Part shown: piece by piece, positions 23,961-36,089 of the stretch | Position numbering within the stretch: the first letter of the stretch is position 1 | Layout: the number at the start of each line of letters is the position of its first letter | Origin: Cyclospora cayetanensis | Lineage: Eukaryota > Apicomplexa > Conoidasida > Eucoccidiorida > Eimeriidae | Assembly: GCF_002999335.1 (NCBI RefSeq) | Contig: NW_020312492.1 | Coordinates: forward strand, 62,001 to 126,000 | Reading direction: 5' to 3' | DNA length: 64,000 bases | Made by a program: the position numbers and the translations under genes | Notes under the pieces: generated by a model | Database searches by the model: none | What the model was told of the DNA's origin: nothing | Seen by the model: only the letters and a program-made list of their open reading frames with translations

Positions 23961-25850
23961 TTGTTTTGGTGACAGTTCATTTCACAGAATCGCTTCGCTC
24001 ATGTGCAAATTCTCATTATGAAGCAGCAAGGACTGCAACATAATCGTGCACGGAATCTTTAGTGGAACGCTGGTTAGGATCACAGGGAACTGCCAGACAG
24101 AGGGATACTAGGGGTGTCCGCCGGCGTCTAGACACCCAGCGGGAACACGACGTAGTAGGTCACAGTCTTGTGCAGCGCTTTCAAGTCCCGGCACTGATTC
24201 AGGCAGCGTGAGTAGAAACAGGCGCCTACTAAGTTTCTCTAATTGTAGATCGCGCCGATAGTACCGTTTGTTTTGTTAGCCTTACATCCATCTCCATTAG
24301 TTCTCTTCTATTATATTGGACTTGGGCTCTTTGCACTCTTCAAGAGGGTCTTCCGACCCCGGGTTTCCATTGGGTGGGGTTTTCTGTTGGACTTCACTGG
24401 CTTCTCAAACGGTCAAGCCGATGGCGCTATCCGAATGACAGCCCTGATGCCTTAATCGTTGTGTGACTGCTTACGGTAGTGTCCTTTCATGGCATGGAAA
24501 AGGCGCTGTCCAGAGGTGATATGAACGAGTATCGTTGATAGGGTGGAATTGCGTAAAGCTGTACAAGCGACTTAGTGGTCAGCAATAACGTGCCTTTGAA
24601 TGACTTTGAAACTTTCTGTCTACCGGACGTGATGTTCGTAACCCTAGCAATACACACTCGAGCGATAGGGAAGTAGTAGGCATCAATGGTTGCTAAGCGA
24701 GGTGTGTGGGTTAGTTGCCCCCAAATAGCACCTTCTACTTGTTGTGGAAACTATATTTTTAGCTACGAGTGGCTCAATTGGCAGGTGTGTCGTGTGGCCA
24801 TTTAGGCCTCCTCTACCTACAGGTGGCATTCTTTTGGGGGTTACGGGACCGTATAAGTTGATTTCCCGCGGCAAGGCGCATCTGGAACATGATATTCAAT
24901 GTGCCGAACAGGAACAGGGAAGATCTGCTCCGCTTCTTGTGGGGGATGGGCCATTGCTCTGCGTATGCCGTAACTTAGAAAGCTCCGGTGTCGCTGGTAG
25001 CCTCCCTGGGAGTGTAGTCCTCCGAACGGAGCGTTAAAACGATGGGATGTGCAGAGATATGTCATACATATGTGTGTAATTTGTACGGTAAAGCGGTGCA
25101 TATGTGTCTTTGGCTAACAGTGGCGCAGTTTGGCACATCAGCGGGTCCTGCAGGTAAGACAGTGGCTAGCATATTTTGTAGCCGCGCACGCTGCTTTCAG
25201 TAGAACAAGCATAAATGGATATTTACAGATACTTTTTACCTTTATTCTTGTGTTGCGGCTAGAGGTTTGCGCACTGGCTTGAAGCCAATAGTATTCTGCA
25301 GGACTAGCCGGTGAGTCCTCGGTGATATCGGGGCCCCTCAATTTTGCGGACGGTGACCAGTGGGTTGGGTACAGAAGGTGGGAGGATAGTTTTCGTACAT
25401 ACAAAACAATGCAAAGCATTTGGCAAATTAGGGCAGCTAGCTCATAAATCGTGCAAAAAGCCAAGCCAGAGGCTTTTGTAGACAGTGTTCGGTTACGGTC
25501 TTCCCTGAGCGCGGTGCTAACAACGGAGTCGCACTAGTCTCTGGACCCAGAAAATGAAATAATCATTGCTATGTCAGTTCAAAAAAACACTTTTATTCTT
25601 GTCATGTGGAATGCCGGGCAAAGAGCTGCTTCAGCGTTTGGTTTCGGATTTCTGTAGGCGTGTAGAACTGGTGTCCCTTGGTCTTTAAAGGGCTGACCCC
25701 TTTCGGGGCCTTATATCCCAATCATGGTCTAAGTTGAGAAGCTGAATTTTTTGCAGCTCACAGCAAAAATTGTTTCACAAAAGCTGTCGGTCATCCTTCG
25801 TGACCCCTGGCTGGCTGCCTGGTGACCCAAGGTATGCACCGATTTACAAA
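23961..25850. other. Intergenic, no supported gene
   Basis: Short frames only, such as 24273-24455 (+), 24744-25037 (+) and 25138-25464 (-). None shows a family motif. The last 200 bp should hold the promoter and leader of the gene starting near 25851; poly-pyrimidine-AG sequences there (ttttttgcag ending at 25755) could also be splice acceptors for an unseen upstream exon. Confidence 0.4.
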
Positions 25851-28800
25851 ATGCTTGCAGGGAGGTCCTTGAGAGCTGCAACCCCCTCACTACCTCCTGG
25901 TGAAATCAACGAAAGCGGACACCCAGAAAAGTTGGTTTTGTCGGCTTTTCAAGGGTTTACTTTGGTAGTTCAGCCACTGCTGTTTTGCTGGAGCAATGGT
26001 GTATCAAGTATCCGTTTTCACATAATACTGGTTCTGGCTTTGGCTGGAATAAATTGTCGCGCTTCTGCTGCTCCCAGCTTTTCTGCTTCTAGAGAACCTG
26101 GTGGACGGTTTGCAGATCTTACCTTCTCGTCGGTGGTGTCTTCTTCCGGACTTTCTGCAAATGCGAGTCCAAGATACGAAGATGCTATTTCTCTAAGCCA
26201 AAGTTCCTTCTCCGACCAACGGGTTAATCAACAAGATATAAGACAGAATCTACTGCAAGAACTGACCCAGCAACTTAATTCCATTGAGCTCCAAAGGATT
26301 CAACAGCAAGACCTTTCTGATAGGGTTACCAGGGCGCAGTTGCCAACGCCGAGCAACCAGCTACGCCCACAGGCCATTCAGTCACGAAGTCGTTCTAATG
26401 CAAATGGTCCCATACACGAGTATCAGCGAGTCAGTCAATCTCCCCAGTCTCAACCAGACATTCAGGCTCTGCTGGACGCGTTTGATGCCCATTTAGAGCA
26501 AAAACTAGCGCGAGCAAGGCTAGAAGGGGCACAGATGGAGAGGCAGAGGCTTGAGCAGCTAGGACGAGCCTCTACAGAGAGATCTCAAAGCCCCAGGCAA
26601 GAGAAACCAGAGAATAAGCCCTCTCAGCGGGAGAAACTCCGTAGGGACAGGGTTGAGCAGCATATACGGAATTCAAGTTTGATCCTGAGGGCCCAGCGCG
26701 AAGGCAGACGCAATGAACCAGCAGGACAAGTTCGTGTCTCGCGTGTCAAAGACGAAGCAAAACAGGAGTCAGTGGATCAACAGAGAACAGATCGTCAGAG
26801 GCAAGATCAAGAACTCCGAGAAAAGGAAGATATAGAACTGCAGCGTCCACAGAGAGCAGTCATTGCGCAGACTGAGCAAGACCATAGGAACGGGGAAGCG
26901 GAACTTGGTTCTAGGGATATGACTAGGAAATCAAGAGACAGGGTTGGTAGTGAGCCGCTGGTACAGCAGAACACAGAAATTCGGAGGCCAGGTACATATT
27001 CGGAAGAAAAAATGCTTATGACAGAGGAACAGGAACAGGCATTTCATGAAGAGCAGAAAACGGACATACGGAAAAGGGATCAAGAAATGATGGAACAGTA
27101 TATTGATGATATTTTACGGAAGGAAAAGGAACGAGCGGAACAGACGCGCCAGGAGCACAAACCCCGTGAACGATCTAGCCACGACAACGTGATCCATGAG
27201 CGAGGTCAGGTGCAGCGAGCCACGCAAGGGACTCAGCAGCGGGATCCTGAACGTAAACGGAGGGAGCAACAAGAATCAGACACACTTCAGATGTATACAC
27301 GTGTCGAGACGGAAATGCTGGAAGAGCTATCAAAGAAGTTGAAGCTTCTACAAAGCTACGCACGGCAGCAGGCCCAACCGATTCAATCCGGTACTACGCT
27401 GTCCTTGCGCGAAGGCGATGTGAAGCCTGCGTCACAGACATCCTTGAGTGAAAGCCTTTTAGAGGAGATTGACCGTTTGTGGGATACCTTTCAGACCCTT
27501 ATGCGGTACACTCGATACAGAGAAAACTTACAAGGAGCCACGCAACAGACCAGGGATGATGAGTTGAGAACACCACTGGAAACACATAAACCACAAGGGG
27601 ACGAACAGCAGGATCGGACGCGCAATCAGAAGCCTTCACCTCGTTACCGAGATGCCTCCATCTTCATAACAAGGGCCTGGACCCCTGCGAACAGGGCTGC
27701 TAGTGCCGCTCCGTTGTCTGACAGTCCAAGCGGCACTGATCTTTCAAGAACGCCAACTTCTTCTACAGACCGGCGAACTACAATCCCCATCCCATACAGC
27801 AATAGCAGGCGGAATGATGGGGTCAACGACACTAGCAGAACTGGCCGTAGCTACAGGAGCAACAACATTGCCGTTAGAGTCCCCATTGATGCAAATACCC
27901 GTATGCTTACCCAAGATGCCAGCACCTCAAGTCTTGAAGCACTTCTGAATGCCAATGCCCGTAAGGCTTTTACTGAGGCTAAAGACGAAGATTCAGAGGC
28001 TAGGAAAACGAGCGATCAAAGTGAGGCTCCAGGCGCCTTTCTTCTGGCACAGTCAGGGGAGATCTCTCGTACCATGCTTTCCATCAACCCAGCAAGAGCA
28101 TTTTCATCCACACCAACAGTGGAGCCAGTTTCTGGAAGTGACGATATGCCACATACGGAGCAGGACAACTCATTAACGGGGTCATCGGCTACTGCTTTTC
28201 TTACACCTCCTGTGCAATGGGCAGCTGAAGCGTCCCAAGAAGCGAAAGGTTCACAAAAACTAGGTTTCCCATCCCGTTCACCAGAAGTTAGGCGGCTTGT
28301 TGGTATAGAAAGTGGATCTATTGACGCAAGGGATGCGACCCTCGTTGTCGATGTTTATGAACTTGAAGACAGCGTGGACGCTTCTAGTTGGAAGAAAGAG
28401 GTTATCAACAAGCTGGACCTAGAGGGACACATTGCTGCAGACAAGCCTGTTTCCCCTAGAGGCAATGGATCAGAGAGTCGAGCATTCGCTCATGAGGAAG
28501 GGTCTATCGCACAGGTAGGGTCGGATATTCCAGGCGATCTTGGCACGTCTGCATCTAGAACATCAGCATTGAGAGAGGATTCAGTACATGCGGGAACCGA
28601 GAATGACCAAAGCAGCAACCTGAGGGGTCTTGCTGGTATCCGGAATAGAACAAAATACGGTCGAAGTAGCACAGAGGCTGATGATGCCGACGACTTAAAT
28701 GACAGCGTGTTCCCTGTTATTCAGCTCAGCACCTCATCCTCACGCAGCCCGCCCTCTGGCCCACTGCAACCGTGGCAAGGGGCGCTGCCTCAGCGGATGG

Positions 28801-29333
28801 CAAGGCCTACAGCAAGATCATCTGCCCAAGGCATTTCCGATGATGGAAGCACTTATCCAAACACTCCATATAGGACCTACATGTATTACCCAGACCCTTT
28901 TAGCAGCCCCTACAGCACGCATTCCTATCGAGAAGATTATGGCATGAGATACTCTAATCGGTATTACCATGATACCTCGCCAAAGGCGGTTCTGAGTTGG
29001 CGCGAGTATATGAGAAGAAGGGAGGAAAAAAAGGAGCTGGAAAGACGCAAAGCGCAAGAAGCGAGTGAGCCAACTGTTGGCATTATCGAGTCACCGGGGG
29101 GACAAAATGTTGGAATGTTGAATTTGGCTCTCCGCAGGAGTGTCCCAAGATATTCGCATACGGGGACACAACTGTTGCACTCGTCCGCCCCCCAAACAGC
29201 GGTGCGGATACCTACAGCATCCTCCGTGACGTCTACGACGCGGACTACATTCACCCCATATAGCTCGATAAGCGCAGCACGGAGCGCGGAAACACAACCT
29301 CGACCTGGTTGGTTCCAACGCAGGAATAGATGA
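25851..29333 (+). CDS. 1160-residue Arg/Gln/Glu-rich protein, possible secretory N-terminus
   Basis: One uninterrupted frame. The first in-frame ATG is at 25851 (the frame is open from 25770). Near the N-terminus are two hydrophobic stretches, at about residues 36-47 and 56-69 (IILVLALAGINC), followed by an Ala/Ser site resembling a signal cleavage site, so a recessed signal peptide is possible. Residues from about 110 to 620 are rich in Arg, Gln and Glu with heptad-like character, suggesting coiled coil. The middle is Ser/Thr/Asp-rich and disordered. Near the C-terminus is a Tyr-rich block (PYRTYMYYPDPF, then more Tyr) followed by a basic helix (EYMRRREEKKELERR). It has no CAG homopolymers, unlike the other large genes here. 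No family recognised. Export or cytoskeletal roles are speculative. An upstream exon carrying the true start is possible. Confidence 0.72.
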   Translation: MLAGRSLRAATPSLPPGEINESGHPEKLVLSAFQGFTLVVQPLLFCWSNGVSSIRFHIILVLALAGINCRASAAPSFSASREPGGRFADLTFSSVVSSSGLSANASPRYEDAISLSQSSFSDQRVNQQDIRQNLLQELTQQLNSIELQRIQQQDLSDRVTRAQLPTPSNQLRPQAIQSRSRSNANGPIHEYQRVSQSPQSQPDIQALLDAFDAHLEQKLARARLEGAQMERQRLEQLGRASTERSQSPRQEKPENKPSQREKLRRDRVEQHIRNSSLILRAQREGRRNEPAGQVRVSRVKDEAKQESVDQQRTDRQRQDQELREKEDIELQRPQRAVIAQTEQDHRNGEAELGSRDMTRKSRDRVGSEPLVQQNTEIRRPGTYSEEKMLMTEEQEQAFHEEQKTDIRKRDQEMMEQYIDDILRKEKERAEQTRQEHKPRERSSHDNVIHERGQVQRATQGTQQRDPERKRREQQESDTLQMYTRVETEMLEELSKKLKLLQSYARQQAQPIQSGTTLSLREGDVKPASQTSLSESLLEEIDRLWDTFQTLMRYTRYRENLQGATQQTRDDELRTPLETHKPQGDEQQDRTRNQKPSPRYRDASIFITRAWTPANRAASAAPLSDSPSGTDLSRTPTSSTDRRTTIPIPYSNSRRNDGVNDTSRTGRSYRSNNIAVRVPIDANTRMLTQDASTSSLEALLNANARKAFTEAKDEDSEARKTSDQSEAPGAFLLAQSGEISRTMLSINPARAFSSTPTVEPVSGSDDMPHTEQDNSLTGSSATAFLTPPVQWAAEASQEAKGSQKLGFPSRSPEVRRLVGIESGSIDARDATLVVDVYELEDSVDASSWKKEVINKLDLEGHIAADKPVSPRGNGSESRAFAHEEGSIAQVGSDIPGDLGTSASRTSALREDSVHAGTENDQSSNLRGLAGIRNRTKYGRSSTEADDADDLNDSVFPVIQLSTSSSRSPPSGPLQPWQGALPQRMARPTARSSAQGISDDGSTYPNTPYRTYMYYPDPFSSPYSTHSYREDYGMRYSNRYYHDTSPKAVLSWREYMRRREEKKELERRKAQEASEPTVGIIESPGGQNVGMLNLALRRSVPRYSHTGTQLLHSSAPQTAVRIPTASSVTSTTRTTFTPYSSISAARSAETQPRPGWFQRRNR

Positions 29334-30401
29334 CCTAAAGTGGGCTTCACTGTTAGCCACATCGTACCGCGCCCTTAGCCCACCTTTTATAATCTCATCA
29401 CATTTAAGCTCGGAATATCCGGCCCCTTGCAGCTGCTGGGGGAATCTCAACTAGCTCGTTACGAAGCGGGCCAATATTTAATTGGTAGGTCTTGCGAGAG
29501 GCAGACTTTCCCATTGGCTAAAGGATTAACATTTTCAGGAGGTATTGTGTACTTCCGGGCTGTCCGTTGCTGGGAAAAGTGCGTTAAGGCGAAGGAATTA
29601 TAGTTGCGCTACTTTTGCTTAATAGCCCTTGTTCTGTCCATATTCCTGTTCGTCACACACCTATTGTTGCTCCCGTGATCCACTGCCTACATGTGCACAT
29701 CCGTTTTTTGCTTGGCACAGAACTCGTGCCATATCCATTAATCGTAATAATGAAGAACTGATGAGGCAAAGGGAAATCAAGCCGAACTCTTGCGCTTATG
29801 TTTGTCCGCCAGGGTCGCAATCAATAAAGTGAATTCATGTTAATAGCAGTCAAGTGCTAAACGCTATATGAAGAGCTATTCATAGCACCTTTAGCGTGTG
29901 GCTACTACCGTCAACCCATTGTAAAGCTAAGACGAAGTGCTGTCCAACGCACAAGACGCCTAATGCAGGACGTCAGCTATAGAAGCATCAGTACCACACT
30001 GCCGACTTTGACACGTGAAAATTGCATGTTGCGAGAAGTCAAAGAATCTTACACCAACGGGTCTCGGCCCCTATGGGCCCCTGAATTTAAAAGACATTTC
30101 AAGGTTTTGTGCATGTGAACTCAGTATATGACATCCACAGAGGCAATCCTCAAAACCCGCGAATTGGCAAGCCCCCAGTAATGTATGGATTACAAGTACC
30201 GCTGCCAGGAAGGTTTCAACAGCCAGTAGAGGAGCTGGCCTCGGTACTGGTCATCCATCTAGAATAGGGAGAGCCAAACCTATATAAGATCCTGCTTCCT
30301 TAAGCCGAGGGTTGGCAATGTATGCCCACCGCTTTACTCCAAGGCAGATACCGGAGTGTGGTATTGGCCCACGAGGGACGGTTCGTTGACCTTGTGGCAC
30401 G
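29334..30401. other. Intergenic between two convergent genes
   Basis: The plus-strand gene ends at 29333 and the minus-strand VPS26 gene ends at 30402, so this 1.07 kb should contain two 3' UTRs. Only one short plus frame (29629-29832) is present, without recognisable content. An aataaa hexamer occurs at 29824 on the plus strand and could serve as a poly(A) signal, though this is weak evidence. Confidence 0.4.
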
Positions 30402-33072
30402 TCAGCCTATCTTCTTTCGCCACAATATGATCTCCTGCTTTTTAAAATACCTGCGAGCACAGGCTTCCACAATTTGATCCTCATGACAAAGCGCGATGCG
30501 CAGGGACTCCTGTTGCGGGGGTTAACATAGCCAAAAAGAAATGCATGCTCTCAAGGCAAAGGACTTTATCATTCTCACCTTCTGTCCTCTTCGTCCACAA
30601 GCACGAGGTTCAAGAAGTAACGGACGGAAAACTTGTTTTGCACATTCTTATATGTCGGGGTTAGATCCAATCCACTCAGATAGAGCCTCACAGGTATGCA
30701 CTCAGCTGCAGAGATCCACATGCCACAAAAGATACTGAGGAAACTCTCCTTTTGTCATGAAGTTGAGAAATCCAAAAGACAAAGAATAAATGATGGAGCT
30801 GTAAGTCAGTCGAAGGGCAGCAGAACATGTTGTAAGGAACGCACATCTAATTGGAGCACCGTCCATGATCTCGAATTTGGAAAGAGTCTCTGAATCGGTC
30901 ACGGCGGCTGACCCTATGCGATAGCAACAAAAAGATCGACCGCTGTGTAATGATGAATGCTCTCATTTAAGGTAACAAAGCTGCTCGGTGTCAACGGACG
31001 CTTTGATCAGCATGACCACACTGCCGCAGAGGCTTCGACCCTGCCACAAGGTACTGACTCAACAAGTAAACATATTTACATGAAAACCTCCACAGCCTAA
31101 ATACTGGAGTCCGGGCTAGAAGAGTGTGCAAATAAAACTGACCGCATCCAGCTGTTTCTGTCTTAATAATGTCAAGCTGCATGTCCTTGATCTTTATACG
31201 AACGAGTACGAAATAAACTTTTCCGATGACAACATCCTTCAGGTGGTACCGGCTTTTATCGAATTCAAACTCAATATGCAAGCAATCCTCAATGCCGACC
31301 TGAAGTGGGCAGGGATAAAACGTCAAGGTTTTTTTGGAGGTAAAATTCAGAGAGGAATATGCAAGACATAGCTCTGGCTTCTCTGTGCGTCCCAATCCAG
31401 AGCATGACATTAGAAGTATTCTGCATCTAGATACAAAAATGAAAAATGTTCCAGTCACATCAAAAACATCTGCGCTCCAAAAAGGCATCTTGTTTATCAC
31501 CTCTATCTCCCCACAAACTTTCGAAAACAAGCACGCACTTTACCCATATCGATGATTACTAAGGTACCCGGAGAGGCGCCAAATGCAAAATTGCCTGCAG
31601 CTGACCTCCATTTTAATCGAGTTTTTGATCTCCGGAGGGGGTCCAACGTTCTGCACCACGAAGTCGTGTTCCTTCACAATACTGCTGCGGTGCACACAAA
31701 TCAGGGATAGATAATGGCACAATGCTGCATGAAAACAACAGTGTCTGCCAATATGCGTTGGTAACCAAACAGCAGCGCGCCAAGCATATTCTCACTGTGT
31801 TAAGTCTGCCCACATGGAGTCCCTGTCCATTTATTTGCCAAACATATGTAGATCTTGCCTAGTATATTGTGATTATAAGTAACAAAAACAGCTTGGACTA
31901 GAACATATGCCCAACCAGGTGAGGTAGTTTAATGCACACATATACAGAAAAGCATCATTTGTAAAAAAGACTAAAGGAACACTTGCCTCGCGTAATTTCT
32001 GTGTATGGTAAGACGAACGAAGTATCGGAGTCGAACATTGATGCCTGAATACGTCTCGTGGGCCTTGTCAACAGCATTAAACTTAAATTTATACTTCTTG
32101 CTCTCCAAAAGCAACCCTGGAGGCTCCAGATCCTTGGATATAGAGAAGAAATCGTATGTGCTGCTCCTGTCATATAACGTGTCTGCATCCAGGCAATTCA
32201 CACACAAAGGAGCCCGATGTACAGTGTCCCAGGGAGCCCCCACTGTCCAGTTACACCCTATCTGGGAGCTGCTAAACACGTTTGACGTCTCAAATGCAGG
32301 AAATATTCAAGTTACGCAATGCCGTTAAACGATTTTTGATGCATGCGAAAAAACTGCCGCAAAAGTGGTGTTATAGGAGAAACGCTGTACAAGGCATCAA
32401 TCTATCAGTGCTGCGATTTTCTCCATGCCTCCGTAAACAAGACTGAGACAGCGGAAGAGCATGCATCACTGAAGTATGCGACCTACCCACTTGCCCAACG
32501 AGTTCTACTTTTATGCCATTGTGCTCCAGCTTCTTTCCGGTCTTCAGGTTAAGTACCGCCACGCCGCTAACGTCCTCGACATCCTGCAAAATTTCGGACA
32601 ATGACGCCATAAGTCATAAATGCCACCGTGGAAACCATAAGAAACCATGACTTATACTACTCTAGCAAGTTTCCACATTACAACGCTTTAAAAAGGAGCA
32701 CTAATACAGATGGAGTAAATAAGCAAACACTTACACTGTATATGGGGAGCTTCTCGCCCTTCTTCTCCCTCGAAAGCCATGTACATTTACGCCCGTCTTT
32801 ATCTAGGGCGATTTCGACCGAGCAAGCCGACCCAAAGAACGTTGAAAGCTGTAAGAAGGAAAAATCACGCAAAGATCATAGGTGCCCGGATCGTCTATGA
32901 ATACACAGCAGGGCGCACTGCTCTTTGAGGATTACTTACGTCTTGATACCTGTTTCTCCTAGTGTAAATAATGAACTAAATGTATATGGTGTAAGAATAC
33001 CAAATGTGTCAAAGGCTAGCAGCTGAGCATGGTGCAAAAGGGTCCAGAACGCTGGTGTTCTGAGCTTACCAT
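30402..33072 (-). CDS. VPS26: VPS26, retromer core subunit
   Basis: Nine exons on the minus strand: 33072-33070, 32848-32735, 32583-32487, 32182-31987, 31681-31606, 31299-31143, 30913-30845, 30705-30579, 30450-30402; 295 residues. VPS26 is the arrestin-fold subunit of retromer, which recycles cargo from endosomes to the Golgi; in apicomplexans retromer also serves traffic to secretory organelles. Spacing matches animal VPS26 residue for residue through most joins. Diagnostic blocks are [86 protein letters not shown] and [10 protein letters not shown]. The protein stops soon after ILWR, so it lacks the extended tail of mammalian VPS26. Exon 1 as modelled holds only the start codon. The intron at 31986-31682 starts with GC (AG|GCAAGT). 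Confidence 0.96.
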
Positions 33073-34744
33073 ATTGGCCTGTCCTGCCTGCAAGCACGCT
33101 CTCACACCCCAAGAGGATCCAAAAGAATCCCGCGTCTAGTCTCTCAATCTAACAACGAGAATGAGAGAGAGGTTGGAGTACGAAACTAGTGATATCCGAC
33201 AGCCAGGACAACAAGGCGCAACAAGAAAAGGGCGAACTCTGCTGCTATGTTTGCGAGCAGTGGGTCCCTGAAACACGTTACACACGACGACGATAGGTCC
33301 ACCTTGACTTCATGCGGGGCGCTAGCCCGTAGGCTATAGGATTCCGCCTCGCGTGCGATTTTCAATACGTTAAGACAGCTTTGACTGACACTTCTTCCTA
33401 CGTCCGCATGCACCGCCCCCTTCCAGTAAGCTCCGCGTCGACTGGTCTACCTTAAGCCGTGATAGATATGAGAGGGAAACATCAGTGGCGTCTCCGTGTA
33501 ACCTGTGAGATGGAGAGGTAGTTTCCTGATGCTCAGTAGCAGGCGAACTGATCGGCTTGTCAAGCAGTGAGGGAAGCTTCTGTGTGCCTGAACGAGCGAT
33601 CCCCATGCCTTTCCATCAGGAAGCAAGTGAAAACAAGATATTCAGATCAACGCCGGAAAGAGTAATTTAATTCTCTGATGGCAGAGGCCGTCGTTGTAGT
33701 CTGCCTCTATGCGGGCTGTTGACAGCAGTTCGGGAGCCCCAGCAGCCTGGCTGTCGTGGAATTAAATCGGTATATTCAGAGCTTAGCAACGGAAAACATG
33801 ATTCCTGACAGTTTCTGCGCCTGCCAGCAGAAGAGGTGTTTCATGGCTGAACTACAATGCCTTTAGAGGCCCGCTGCCGACCAGTGCTCGGCAGGAATAC
33901 GGGGGCTGTCTTGTAGCTGCAACAACAATGCAATTGCCCCGCTCCTCGCCATTAGTGCTACTACTACCCAGACTGATTTTGGAGAATTCAGCCAAGGTTT
34001 TATCTCACAGTCAGCAAGCTAGTCTTCCTTTTGTGGGGTTCGCAGAGGACTCGTCATTCACAAACCCGAAGGTAGCTTCCCCTGTTAACAAGAGCAACTA
34101 ATTAATCATAGGAGCTCTCGGGACACAAACACAGAAATTTCGACTCCATGTTGGCTCCAAGAGAATATGGGGCCTCATATCCTGTGCCATCAGTTACCTT
34201 CGAAAAATACGTGTGTCAGTAGTACGTGCTAAAGGTATTGTCAAATACTTGTGCTATGATTTGACTGTCCATATATTGCACTCGTTTTAGAATAGGACTA
34301 GCTCCGTTTCCTGAGAATGTGTGCTACATGCCACAATGCTGCTTTACCCTCAGCCAATTTCCCCCCACAACAGGAGCTCTTAATGCCTGCAATTTATTGC
34401 GCGTTGATTGTTCATCACACCCTCAGGATAGAGCCTTGTGTGGTGCTGGAAAAAAGAAGAAAAATAAAGTTTGAGGGAGCACGTTAGAACTTTCTTCGGA
34501 ATTCTGCTGCGTTTCGGGGGATGGGGTTTTCTTGGGGAAACACAGGAGCGCTACAACCGAGTGGACACACGGCCAACGCTGATGTTTGCTGGAGTGTGAA
34601 GGCATCAGCTAATGAGGCGACTGAACAGCTTAGTTTGCGTCGAAAGCAGAGCAGTCAAAGGGGTCCCGCACTTTCGGCCAATGTATTTGTGTTAAGGAAT
34701 GGCTACGGTAACATGGCTAAGCTGAACTATGGCACGTTTTGCTA
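33073..34744. other. VPS26 upstream region, otherwise empty
   Basis: Should contain the VPS26 promoter and 5' UTR on the minus strand. Frames at 33186-33413 and 33370-33606 (-) and from 34521 (+) have no recognisable content, and the last runs into the LTR-like relic that follows. No CAG runs or motifs stand out. Confidence 0.4.
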
Positions 34745-35080
34745 CCCTAGTAATGTAGTCAAATATAAACAAGAAATAGTAAAGACTTACCAATTGATTC
34801 GATTTGTATTATATCGTATTTATTCGCGGAATATAGTTCACTTGATTCAAGAAGTTGCGGCACCGTTTGCTGTTGGCTAAATGTTATGTGAAACTCGCTG
34901 TAGATGCTCCGAGTGCTTGAAGATACAGCAACGCGCATCCTAGCCTCCCCTCTCCCCCTTGTCGGAGCTATGAAAGGCGGGCTCAGGCAGTGAAAGCGTT
35001 TTGTTCAACATCCAAGTACTTTCAAGTGAGTCTTGTTTGAGTCTGGTGAAGTCTCTCCCTACGGTGGTAGTGAGTAACAC
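34745..35080 (+). repeat. LTR-like relic A (plus orientation)
   Basis: Contains the family core atgctccgagtgctt at 34904-34918, a preceding agtaaagacttaccaattga (34778) matching agtaaagattt...gattg in relics D and F, a pyrimidine-rich block (cctcccctctcccccttg) and the shared motif gtctctccctacgg near 35050. No plus-strand internal domain was recognised on either side, so this could be a solo LTR. Ends are approximate. Confidence 0.6.
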
Positions 35081-36089
35081 GTTACAGATGGTGTCGTTGG
35101 ATTATTCGGGGCACCTATTGCCTCCGCAGCCATTAATTGGATGAAATATGCTGCCACGTTTTCCTACAACAGCTACCTGGCTACAGTCAAGTCGTTTGAT
35201 AATCCAGTAAGCCCATTTTGTTTTGTTAGAGTCTACATAAATCTTTTGGTGTCGGAGTCTGGGTATGGCGCAACGCCCGTTGAGGCGGCAAGGGCACGCC
35301 TCTAGCCATATCTAAATGCAGTTATTCCACTGCTAGTTCAGCGTTGAGATCTATCAAACGAAAAAATCTCTGTAAATGCATTGAAAAAGCTATTCAGGCC
35401 TAAAAGTATGAAGGCTGCTAGAATGAGCAAGTTCGTCAGAGGTATCCATCGCGGGAAACGAAGTATTGTGCGATGCGGAGGGGCGTGAATATAAGGCTGG
35501 TGCTATAAATGTTTTTTGATGTGCATGCCGACCATAAGGCTTATATGTACTTTAGAAATGGCTTTGAGGAATATCATATCCCTAGAGCTCCTCGACGGCG
35601 TGATCGACCCTACAGTACCTTTGCAATGGGTGCATTAAGGGCATCATCAACGTGTTCGCTGGTGGGCATTCGCCACACCCCAGCGGTTCATTCTTGTGCA
35701 ACGCAACCAGTCTTCTCTGCCACGTTTCGCGACTCCTATTGAAGCTGCATGTGGCTTATGCTAACCTACTGCTGCCAAAATCCACCATGAAGGAAGGGTC
35801 GAGCACTGGAACATAGGCTGTATCCTTTTATATTTTAGACAAGGCAAGGATGCCGCTTATTGCACATTCTGACTTCGATCCGCAGTTTCGTTTTGCTCAG
35901 AGCACGCGATCACATTCTTTCGGGCCATCATTGGATTCAAGGCATACGAGTTTCTGTGGCTGCCGCGTGGTTATCTGTTCATGCTGTGACAGCTTTCAAT
36001 ACTACATAACCTAGCTTGAAGCTCGCCCAAGGAGCAACTTAATACGACGTGCTAGACTACTAGCTGGTGGCCAGCCTGATGGTAGCTCA
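35081..36089. other. Interval between LTR relic A and gag/protease relic
   Basis: Only one frame of note, at 35509-35742 (+), without a recognisable family. It may contain eroded internal sequence of either the plus-oriented LTR's element or the minus-oriented gag/protease relic beyond it. I could not identify reverse transcriptase motifs on either strand. Confidence 0.35.
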
